DNA of 29,791 nucleotides from Didymodactylos carnosus (taxonomy: Eukaryota > Rotifera > Eurotatoria > Philodinida > Philodinidae). Shown here one piece after another: positions 22,601-29,791 of the stretch (the first letter of the stretch is position 1; each line of letters begins with the position of its first letter). The stretch is from NCBI GenBank assembly GCA_905250885.1, contig CAJNOQ010001640.1, positions 1 to 29,791 on the forward strand. Reading direction: 5' to 3'. Under the pieces are notes generated by a model. It had not been told where the DNA came from and made no database searches. It worked only from the letters and a program-made list of their open reading frames with translations. Both the position numbers and the translations under genes were made by a program.

Positions 22601-24343
22601 CCTATGATGAATTAAAACAATTATTATCAAAACGTGTAGAAGAATTGGAAGTAATCATTAATAGTCATCATTTTCAACTAGTTGATTAAATGTTGATATG
22701 AGAGAGTGAGGATTTCAAATTATTTAATCTATATTTATTCATTATTTCAGAATGAATTAATTGAAACCAAAAACAACCATGAAATGGAACTAAATGAAAA
22801 ATATGCTGAATACCAACAAGCAATTATTGCTAAACAACATTTATTTCAAGAAAGTATTGATGTAAGTGATTTAATAGATTCTTTTTTATTAATTTCATCA
22901 GTTTGACGTTTATATTTCATAGAATTTGAATGAAATGTTGAGGGAGAAAAATGAGACAAATAGTGAACTCAATGCACAACTCGATGTTCTTAAACAAGTA
23001 TGATCTATGAGAAGTGAAAAATATATCTCACACTGGTGTCTTCTCATTTTGTTAGGAATCATTAACTCATGTTGAAGATAAACGAGCTCATGAAAGAAAA
23101 GGAGCGGCACTTGTAAGTACAAATTAATTATCGTTTAAATCGATTAGAATAAACATGAATTTTTATATCAACAATCTCGTTACTTTTATAAAAAAAAAAT
23201 GTTTGAGTGATATGTTCATATTTGCCACTTACAACCTATATCTATTTTATCTTGTTAATAGTTGAAAGATCTTCAAAAACAGTTACATACTGAAAAGAAG
23301 AAAACCGAACGTCTTCAAGAAAAATTAACGGAACTATTATCTGGCGATAAAACAGGTATTTTAAACAAAAATTTACCATATATTTGATCTATATGTGACT
23401 TTATATATTCCACAGCACTCGATGAACTGTTTTACATTCCACGAACAGATGGAAGTAGAGGAGGGTATTTACAGAAGAAATATTTTTTGTTTAATATATT
23501 TTATTATTCACTTTTTTTATTTTGTTTTAGATCAGTATCGTCATTCAATGGAGGCAATACTCATGCAGCAGAAAGAGTATGTTTCAGTACATATTTAAAT
23601 ATTGTAGCCTTTTAACATTGTTCGTATCTGTTTTATCTTTAGGCATCTATCACATCTGTTCCAATAATAAGTTCACCATTAGAACAAGAAAACAATGATC
23701 TGATACTTAAATTAGCTAAAGTTCAAGAAGAAAAAGCTGTTCTAGAAGAAAAAGTTCGTCATCTTGAAACATCTGGTAGTTCGATGGCTGACGATTTAGT
23801 TCAAAAATCTGCTATTATTCAACATTATTCTATTGAAAAACGAGCAGTAGCATCTTCATCAAATGGTAAAAGTTTTTTAGTCATACAATTTTAGTTATAT
23901 ATCATGACTATGTTTATATTTTAGCTTTTCCTTCTCGTCTATCACGTCGGCATCCATCAATTGAACGTAATAATAATAATAGTGGAATTAATTTACGAAA
24001 CATGTTCGATACACTTGTTCGCGATAATATCCATTCTAAACAAACATCATCGTCAAATGACGATACAATTAAAAATCTTCAACGATTATTAGAAGAAACA
24101 TTAACAAAAAATATGCATCTACAAAAAGTAAGTGAACATTTTAAACTGTAATATTCTAATTTTGAAAGGTAAGTTAAGATCTGTTGAAAACTATGGGAAA
24201 AAATTTGATTCATTAGACAAAAAATAGGACTATGTAATAAATATTACGAGAAAAATTGATCAGCTATATTTGTTATTTAGGATTTGGAAATATTATCACG
24301 TACATTAGAATCGTCACAACAAAAATCAGATACATCTGGATGA
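13628..24343 (+). CDS. GRIPAP1: GRIPAP1 (GRASP-1) orthologue, coiled-coil endosomal trafficking protein
   Basis: Exons: 13628-13663, 13722-13788, 13847-13911, about 13979-14128, 20761-20932, 20997-21105, 21172-21230, 21293-21411, 21468-21547, 21610-21709, 21763-21840, 21914-22048, 22113-22208, 22341-22475, 22537-22650, 22751-22861, 22923-22997, 23056-23112, 23262-23355, 23416-23464, 23531-23576, 23643-23865, 23925-24127, 24281-24343. The product is about 811 residues (human about 841). Both ends match the family: N-terminal LSDEEFQRFQNQLVELK and LHTQEEDFKLQN; C-terminal VRHLETSGSSMADDLVQKSA and LLEETLTKNMHLQKDLEIL. The middle is continuous heptad coiled coil. In vertebrates it is a Rab4 effector that links recycling endosomes and binds GRIP. 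All junctions are GT-AG in frame except the acceptor of intron 3, which lacks AG. Intron 4 is 6,632 nt and holds a gene on the other strand. Confidence 0.93.
14514..17433 (-). CDS. Unrecognised single-pass type I membrane protein, about 698 residues, nested in GRIPAP1 intron 4
   Basis: Four exons on the minus strand: 17433-16736, 16212-15693, 15542-15195, 15044-14514. All introns are GT-AG in frame (phases 2, 0, 0), and introns 2 and 3 are both 150 nt. The protein starts MDYQIFSLIVVLFNVFIIHI, a likely signal peptide. Exon 1 gives a folded-looking ectodomain of about 210 residues with several cysteines (YCNNQT, KCQL, VCRTT, KCLFY, DNCNM, ATCHF) and multiple N-glycosylation sequons. Exons 2-4 give a long Ser/Thr/Asn-rich stalk. 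Near the C-terminus KITLIIAIFIFSLFLLLCI is a transmembrane helix, followed by Cys-Cys and a short basic tail ending HISRL. Exons 2, 3 and 4 share segments by tandem duplication. It resembles a cell-surface receptor or adhesion-type layout, but I recognise no domain and assign no function. Confidence 0.82.
14828..15872 (-). repeat. Recent tandem duplication inside the nested gene that created exon 3
   Basis: Sequence 14828-15371 is repeated as 15371-15872. The intron copies 15045-15194 and 15543-15692 are each 150 nt and differ at only two positions that I can see. The adjoining exon parts (15195-15374 versus 15693-15872) differ at about three positions. On the other side, the exon 4 start and exon 3 start match except that exon 4 has 45 extra nt (about 14940-14985). 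Exon 3 is therefore a fusion of an exon 4-like 5' part and an exon 2-like 3' part. They are joined near 15371, where the parents share a short TCAC microhomology. Confidence 0.88.
16438..16517 (+). repeat. 80-bp dispersed repeat, copy 1 (in intron 1 of the nested gene)
   Basis: This stretch matches 20123-20202 in the same orientation with about six differences in 80 positions. Each copy contains an internal inverted pair (here CAGAATTAG at 16457 and CTAATTCTG at 16494), so each could form a small hairpin. There is no coding content. Confidence 0.75.
18504..18524. repeat. (AT)n microsatellite
   Basis: An uninterrupted alternating AT tract of about 21 nt within GRIPAP1 intron 4. Confidence 0.9.
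19270..19814. mobile_element. Foldback element with three copies of one unit
   Basis: Outer ends are TTGACCAAAAGTT at 19270 and AACTTTTGGTCAA ending at 19814. The arms 19270-19456 and 19629-19814 pair over most of their length with scattered mismatches. Within the spacer, 19531-19622 is a more diverged direct copy of the left-arm stretch 19346-19437 (ATTCTGATAG, then CTCTATC, then TTGCATTTCT). One unit is thus present three times: forward, forward, reverse. No transposase frame or clear target duplication was found, so the element is non-autonomous or a repeat-derived palindrome. Confidence 0.75.
20123..20202 (+). repeat. 80-bp dispersed repeat, copy 2
   Basis: The partner of 16438-16517 in direct orientation, about 3.7 kb away and still inside GRIPAP1 intron 4. 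It begins CTACACACTTTTAAAAATAA and ends near GATAATGTAAAATG. Confidence 0.75.
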
Positions 24344-26341
24344 TTGACTTTTTTTTAAAATTTTTCTCTTGCTTATCGTACAGCTTTAAAATATTCTTAT
24401 GCAATATTTTTTCATATCTATGTTTTGTACATTAATTAGTGTCCTTTTCAACTATTGATTTTGATATTGCGTATTGTTCATGGATGTTCGCTCTATTTTA
24501 TTATTGTTTGTGTACAGCCTTTAATCCAAGTAGAATTTAACTTTATTTTTTTCTTCCATATGTATTGTGACTCCCACGTGATTCATTCCACATGATCGAT
24601 AAAGAAAGAAAGAGTGAGAGTTTTCTCACATTCAGTCTAGTCAACAATCATCGTGTTTCTTCATTTTTCTTTTCTTAAAGAGCAGGCGTCTTGTTGTTGT
24701 TTTTTGCATTCTTTTATTCCAATGAAATTTTCATGTACTGATTTTTATTTGTTTGTTTATTTATTTATTTATCTATATATTTATAATTACATTGAAAATG
24801 AACTATCTATTTTAGAGAAGAAAAAGAAATTATTAATCTCGATTTAAGCAATGTTAATTTATTGTCATTTTCAAAGAATCTATATCATCCAATAGAATGC
24901 TGATCTTTGATCCAATTTGAAGTTAAAAATGATTTATAATAACATTTTTTTAGACTGTATTTCTATTATTTTTTATCAAATTTCATTCGTGTTACCACAA
25001 TAACAGTAAGCATATGTGTATTTTTTTCATGTCGATTTATTTTATTTTGTATATATATATATCTATAATTCACAAACACAACATATTTCAAAAGATATAA
25101 GCTAATAGAAACAATCGAGATATTTTATAGTAATGCTAAAGAGCAGACTGTATAATTTAGTTGTCATACTTCAATGGTTTCCTATGATCACAGGCTCAAA
25201 AAGCTTTTAGAAATCTGATGTTTTTAGACTGACTTCAATCATATAGATAGAATTTTAACAGAAAATTATTTCCTTTTTTCAATATGAAAATTTTATAAAA
25301 TTTTTATGCTATATGAGAATTGAAAAAAAAACGACAGTCTATACACGAATGAAAAAACAATACAATGGTACCTTTGCATTATTTTTTTCACTTTTCAACT
25401 GAATAATATCAATTCTTCTTAAGATAAATATTTACATTATAATTCGCTTTTTATAATAAGGTTAATATTTATGTTGATGAACTGTTTAGAAACACAACCA
25501 CAACTTCTAATAATTACATCTATCTCAAGAAACTTTTTCTCTATTCAATTTATTTTAGTTCAATTTATTCCTTTTCAGTTATATTACCTGTTGAATCAAA
25601 AAATTATTAAAATATGACGTGCTCGTCGTTGTAGAACACATTGAAAAAAAAAAAACGTGTCACATCATAGTGTTCTTTTTCTTCGTATTCCTTTTTTTGC
25701 TTTTTATACATCAGAATCATACTTCGTAAGTAAGAACAAACGAAAAGCTTGTACATTGGACAACAAATTGATATAAGTCTATATATTGATGACGACGAAG
25801 AGTGTTTATAAGACGAGCGGTGTAGTATAGATAAGAATCTGTCTAGCTGCGACGATGTATCATATTAAAAAGAAATCTTTTAGCAATAAAATATAAATAA
25901 AAATATGATTTTTTTCTACATTAACTGAGAGAAAAAGCCACCACATAACTGCATTTCGTTAACGAGTGAAGTTAACTACGTGCGTAGAGTATCCATTTTA
26001 AAAATTAAAAAAAAATTCACATTGATCCTATCTAATTCTGAAATAATCTAGTCAAAAAAATACTATAACACTTTGTGATCCCTGGGTAGGTACCATTTTT
26101 CTTTTTCTGATATTTAAAGTATTGAAACATAAAATTTAGAATGATTCTCATCTTTTTTATTCAAGGGTGAATATTGAATTTCTACTATACTAATATTAAA
26201 TATCTTGAATTTGTTTTGATATGCAGATGTTTTGAACAGTGAATATGCATTTTATACTCTTTGCAAAGTCTCCTAATCATTAGTAATAAATTAGTCTTTT
26301 CGAATTATTCTTCTCTTTTTTTTTTTTAATATTGTCATTTT
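24344..26341. other. Intergenic between GRIPAP1 and the GILT-like gene
   Basis: The sequence is very AT-rich, with T-runs, short (AT)n tracts (about 25051-25063) and no frame that looks like protein. The first few hundred bases should be the GRIPAP1 3' UTR. I see no RNA gene or inverted repeat of note. Confidence 0.5.
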
Positions 26342-27128
26342 ATGAACCAAAACGATGATGCCGTTCTTTTTAAAGAAAAATTATATTACAATAAAAGATT
26401 TATAATGTCTCAAAAACCACTCGTAACACTGGTGTTTATCACGCTCATTACTGGTGCTTTCTTGCTATTTCGATCATATCGTTCGATCGATGATTCCCCT
26501 TCGTCTATTGTACAATCGAATAAACCGGTCCATGTCGATTTTTATGTCATGTCCAAGTATGTATAGTTATAATTATTTACTAAATGTTCTATCTATCTAT
26601 TTGTTTAGATGTCCGGATGCTCAACTTTGTGAAACAAAATTTGCTGATACATTAATTAAATTATCATCGATCATTAATTTTACCGTTAATTTTATTGCTA
26701 AAGAGCCAACACCCAATGTATTTAATTGTATGCATGGTGATTCTGAATGTACAGGTAATAAACAACAGTTATGTGTACAAAATCTCACAAGTCAAATAGT
26801 TTTACTTCAATTTTTACGATGTCAATCACAGACAATGAAATCCATACCAGATAATGCTGAAAAATGTTTGCCAGCTACAAATTTAAAATATGATGATGTA
26901 AAAAAATGTGTCGATGAACGAGGAAATTTATTGTTTCATAATTCAATTCAACAAACACAAACAGATAACGTAAAAAAGTCTTGTACAATGTATTTGAATA
27001 AGAAATTTTGGTGTAAACATGACGGAGGATGGGAAAATTGTACTGAAGGAAATGATGAGGCAAGTTTAATTCATGCGATTTGTCAGCGTTATACGGGTGA
27101 AAAAAAACCAAAAGAATGTACAGTGTAA
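26342..27128 (+). CDS. GILT-family (gamma-interferon-inducible lysosomal thiol reductase-like) protein
   Basis: Two exons, 26342-26556 and 26609-27128, with a 52-nt GT-AG intron, giving 244 residues. A second in-frame ATG at 26405 would give 223 residues and put the hydrophobic segment (PLVTLVFITLITGAFLLF) at the very N-terminus, as expected for a signal peptide or anchor. Start choice is open. The family signature is clear: CMHGDSECTGNKQQLC at residues 112-127 fits C-x-HG-x2-EC-x2-N-x4-C. Downstream spacing of conserved Cys (LRCQ, KCLP, KKCVDERG, CQRYTG, KECTV) also fits GILT. Classic members reduce protein disulfides in lysosomes using a CXXC. Here the corresponding site is C73-PDAQL-C79, so the standard redox pair is absent. 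It may act differently or be non-reductive. Confidence 0.85.
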
Positions 27129-27691
27129 ATCAAAAGCATTTTCAATCTAAATTTTATCGTTTTTATATATTTTTTAATGTTATTTGGTAAAAATAATAGA
27201 ACAATGTTCTGTTAGTCATGAATTCAATTCACTATGGAGTACGAAATAAGAATAAGACTATTCGACGACTTGTTGGTAACAGACTATGCCATAAAGTATG
27301 TTTTTACTTGAAATTTCTAGAACAGAGCATTTATGAGAGGTACCTTTTTATCTGTCATACAGATACGGTTTAAAAAAAAGAGCAGCTCCATTTATCACTA
27401 AGCTTTTGTTCAATTCAGCTCACACTATAAAAAATTTGCATGAAGAGAGTTTATTATAAATATCATTGTGTGTTCTGACTCTCTTCGAACAATTCAAGTC
27501 AGAATGAAAATAAATGCCGATATAAAATATTGAATAAAAAATACAATTTGTTTGAGACACAAAAAAAAAGACAAAAACCTGTAGAAAAAAAAACATTATA
27601 AAAAAATACGAACTAATTACACAACAAAATAATGAACAAATGCCATGTAAAATACTGAAATTGTTTGTTCATAATGATGCATATATTCAAT
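27129..27691. other. Intergenic between the GILT-like gene and the EF-hand pseudogene
   Basis: The two genes converge here, so this is 3' flank on both sides. AT-rich sequence with poly-A runs near 27563 and 27588. I found no gene or repeat in it. Confidence 0.5.
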
Positions 27692-28284
27692 TTATAATTT
27701 CCATTCTCGCATTGCCTGGAGAAATTCTAAATGGCAAAAAATATCATTGTAATAATATTTATGTTTAGTTAATTTCAGAAATTTACCTGTTAATGACATA
27801 TGTTTCTTACCAGCATCAGATACCATACCAACGAATAAAGTTGCTTCGCTTTCCGACAAAATTCTGTCTGTCGATTAAAATAATATAATAATTCATTAAT
27901 GGTTATCAAACCGTCATCATTCTAAAAATTAAAACGATTTATTGTCATGTACTTAGTTCAGTCAACAATAAGATACAGAATCAATATCTTTAATTAGATT
28001 AATTAAATCTGATTCTTTTGTGTCATTCATCAAATCTTCTCCAAAATGGTCTTTGAATTCTTTATATTGAATAAAACCATCGCCTAGAAAAAACAACAGT
28101 AATTCAAATGAAACAAGCAATTATTACATATTCAGTTATATCGTTTTGATCCATTTCAGTAAATGAACTAAGTAATTCTTGATCAGTTATTGTTGGATCA
28201 ATTGTTAACATATAAGAACGATATTTCCAATGGATATTTGTGCATTATCACTACTGTCATTAAAATTAAATATTTTTCGAGCAT
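27692..28284 (-). pseudogene. Calmodulin-like four-EF-hand protein gene, apparently decaying
   Basis: Exon-like blocks on the minus strand: 28284-28142, 28083-27977, 27921-27787, 27726-27692 (stop TAA). Read together they give four EF-hand loops: DSSDNAQISI followed by a frame break, DQNGDGFIQYKE (canonical), DSNDDGLITINE (canonical), and a degenerate last loop (SDAGKKHMSLTE). The ending is FLQAMREWKL. Lesions: a frame shift near 28230, a donor reading AT (28141-28140) where GT is expected, and a second frame shift near 27870 (in CGACAGACAG). Any upstream first exon is not visible, and a miniature transposon begins about 200 nt upstream. If functional it would be a small calcium-binding protein. 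Assembly errors could mimic the frameshifts. Confidence 0.75.
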
Positions 28285-28481
28285 CTAAAAATAAGTGAAT
28301 AATAATAGATGAAAGATATCTAGTGCCTACTACCGAAACAGAAAGTGATATGAATGTGATACGATACATGCGCTATAAGCCAAACTGTAGTTCAAATCCA
28401 CATAAAATCAGAAAAAAAAATCAGGAGATCAGAAACGAGGCAGAAAAAAGTTCAAAAATCAGAAATTTTCTGCCAAAATCA

Positions 28482-28649
28482 GGGGCCTGTTTCTCAAAAC
28501 CATTTAAGTGTGGCCTGTTTCTCGAAAAAACTTAAGTTTTACTTAAGTGAATAATTTCACTTAAGTAAACAGGAAATTATACTTAAGTGTTTTTGAGAAA
28601 CTCACTTAAGTAAAATATTTTACTTAAGTTTTTTTAAGAAACAGGCCCC
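28482..28649. mobile_element. Palindromic MITE with GGGGCCTGTTTCT ends and ACTTAAGT repeats
   Basis: The left end GGGGCCTGTTTCTCAAAA (28482) mirrors the right end, whose complement reads GGGGCCTGTTTCTTAAAA. A second GGCCTGTTTCTC copy follows at about 28512. The interior carries six ACTTAAGT palindromes arranged so that the whole unit folds. No coding frame, and the target duplication is uncertain. It lies between the EF-hand pseudogene and a retrotransposon fragment. Confidence 0.78.
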
Positions 28650-28756
28650 AGGTTCATGAATTTATTTTTAAGAAGGAAACTGAGCGAAGATTGAGTAGAT
28701 AGTTATGCCTCTTTTGTTTATATACACTAAACACCGACGCGCTCATTCAATTGGCT

Positions 28757-29640
28757 CTACCAAAATGCTTTTATTGTCAATTGTTTTTCTTATTTAACAC
28801 ACTTTTGGCAGGAGACTTTAACGCTGACCCAGACAAAAACAGTAATGTACATAAAATTCTTCTTGATACACTTTCTGTGTTTCAGTTAATTCGCGCATTC
28901 TCTACCTATACCACACGACATAAATCTCTTCTTGATAACATTTTCTATCCCTTCGACTGAGACACTCCGGTAATTTCAAACTGTCCGGCATTAGGAGGGT
29001 CTCCCCATTTTGTCCTCGAAGCAACATTTCAAGGTATTTTTGTTGAATGAATCCAAACTCAAGTACGTCGTCGCGACTATCAGAAATGCAACTGGGTTAA
29101 CCTACTGACGGAGATATCAAACATCGATCCATCCTTCTTTACTACAAAAACCTGTGATGAAGCGTTAGAACTATGGTCCAATCATGTATCTGCGTGTATT
29201 GACCACTGCGTTCCATGGAAAAATATTAAAGCTAAACCAATTCTCTTTAAGCACAATCGTAGTTATTACTATTTAAGGCGCAAAAGAAATCAAGCTTTTC
29301 AGTTAAAAAAAGCAGACAGTAACGTTGAGTCAGCCAAAAGCTGGAAGAAGTGGCGTAAGGAAGTTAAACAGGCCTTAAACAAAGACAAAACTGCCCATTT
29401 TAACCAAATTACTACCTCCTTCACATCACCTGCAACCTTTTGGGCCGCCATTAATCGGATAAGACAAGGTAACGCTAGTCTACCCGCAACAATTACTAAT
29501 GGTGCTGCATCTGCCTCAACTGACCAGGAAAAAGTGGACCTTGTTAGTCAATATTTGTCTAGCTGCGTTACATCAACATCAGGTCCCATGCCAACACCCA
29601 AGTCCAACTTTCATCCCACAATCACTCTTAATTTCACATG
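28757..29640 (+). pseudogene. Non-LTR (LINE-type) retrotransposon fragment: end of endonuclease domain and linker before reverse transcriptase
   Basis: One frame stays coding-like for about 880 nt. LLAGDFNADP (from about 28796) is the GDFN motif of the apurinic-type endonuclease, and SLLDNIFYPFD fits its C-terminal D-I-x motif. The linker has the usual aromatic and basic pattern (RRKRNQAFQLKKA, SWKKWRKEVKQALNKDK, ATFWAAINRIRQG) and then the 'DQEKVDLVSQYLSS' region that precedes reverse transcriptase. Two in-frame TGA codons (28958-28960 and 29048-29050) break it. The endonuclease N-terminus and all of the reverse transcriptase are missing, so the copy is truncated at both ends. The clade cannot be decided from this part. 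Confidence 0.85.
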
Positions 29641-29671
29641 TTCTTCTAAGAAGGCAATAATTTACCCTAGT

Positions 29672-29791
29672 GAAAGTACTCATACGATGAGTACGACTTT
29701 ACTCATAATTCATCCATGAGTACTCATATTGGTACTACTAACAATTTCTGAGTATTGTTACTCAGTGAGTACTCAGTTACTCATGTGAGTA
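29672..29791. repeat. GAGTACTCA-type palindromic repeat, cut by the window end
   Basis: Short palindromes and half-sites recur: AGTACTCAT at about 29676, GATGAGTAC at 29686, ATGAGTACTCAT at 29716-29727, and GTGAGTACTCAGT near 29766, with TTACTCA spacers. The series begins abruptly where similarity to the retrotransposon fragment stops and runs off the window. It may be the edge of a palindromic MITE or a short tandem array. Confidence 0.6.

Noticed and set aside
24653-24847. 64-codon open frame after GRIPAP1
   Set aside because: Composition is that of AT-rich noncoding DNA (runs of Tyr, Leu, Ile from TTTAT repeats), with no splice context or homology that I recognise.
25820-25865. Stretch resembling a tRNA D-arm (GTAGTATAGATAAGAATC)
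   Set aside because: No T-loop consensus, no pairing acceptor stem and no plausible anticodon arm at the right distance.
28323-28535. 70-codon open frame before the retrotransposon fragment
   Set aside because: It runs into the inverted-repeat end of the MITE and shows no family resemblance.

Overview
The window looks like nuclear DNA of a small, AT-rich invertebrate. Genes are split by many short GT-AG introns (mostly about 50-150 nt) with T-rich 'tttag' acceptors. The recognisable proteins (DEG/ENaC channel, TRIAP1/Mdm35, GRIPAP1, GILT thiol reductase) are metazoan. A rotifer, perhaps bdelloid, is my best guess from composition, intron style and the number of small decayed transposons, but this is inference and no single marker proves it.

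Layout. 1-780: a large foldback repeat. 784-2522 (+): a complete three-exon DEG/ENaC-type channel. 2.58-6.69 kb: a transposon graveyard with a TA-flanked foldback element carrying a nested insertion, a CAGAGACC-ended hAT-like miniature element with a target duplication, a near-perfect 130-bp-arm hairpin, a broken hAT transposase C-terminus and a hAT-like terminus. 7266-7616 (+): TRIAP1/Mdm35, two exons. 7821-12142 (+): an 11-exon gene for an unrecognised Ser/Arg/Lys-rich protein of about 983 residues. 13628-24343 (+): a 24-exon GRIPAP1 (GRASP-1) orthologue.

The fourth GRIPAP1 intron is 6.6 kb, while its other introns are about 50-150 nt. It holds a complete four-exon gene on the opposite strand (17433 to 14514) for an unrecognised single-pass membrane protein of about 698 residues. 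That nested gene has a recent internal tandem duplication that built a new, in-frame, chimeric exon. The same intron also holds a three-unit foldback repeat and a pair of 80-bp dispersed repeats.

26342-27128 (+): a two-exon GILT-family protein in which the usual CXXC is replaced by C-X5-C. 27692-28284 (-): a decaying four-EF-hand gene with two frameshifts and a lost splice donor. 28482-28649: a miniature element packed with ACTTAAGT palindromes. About 28757-29640 (+): a truncated non-LTR retrotransposon fragment with two in-frame TGA codons. 29672-29791: GAGTACTCA-type palindromic repeats running off the end.

The genes do not form one pathway. They are unrelated metazoan housekeeping, channel and trafficking genes interspersed with mobile DNA. 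All gene models come from reading splice signals and frame continuity by eye; none was tested against transcripts or databases.
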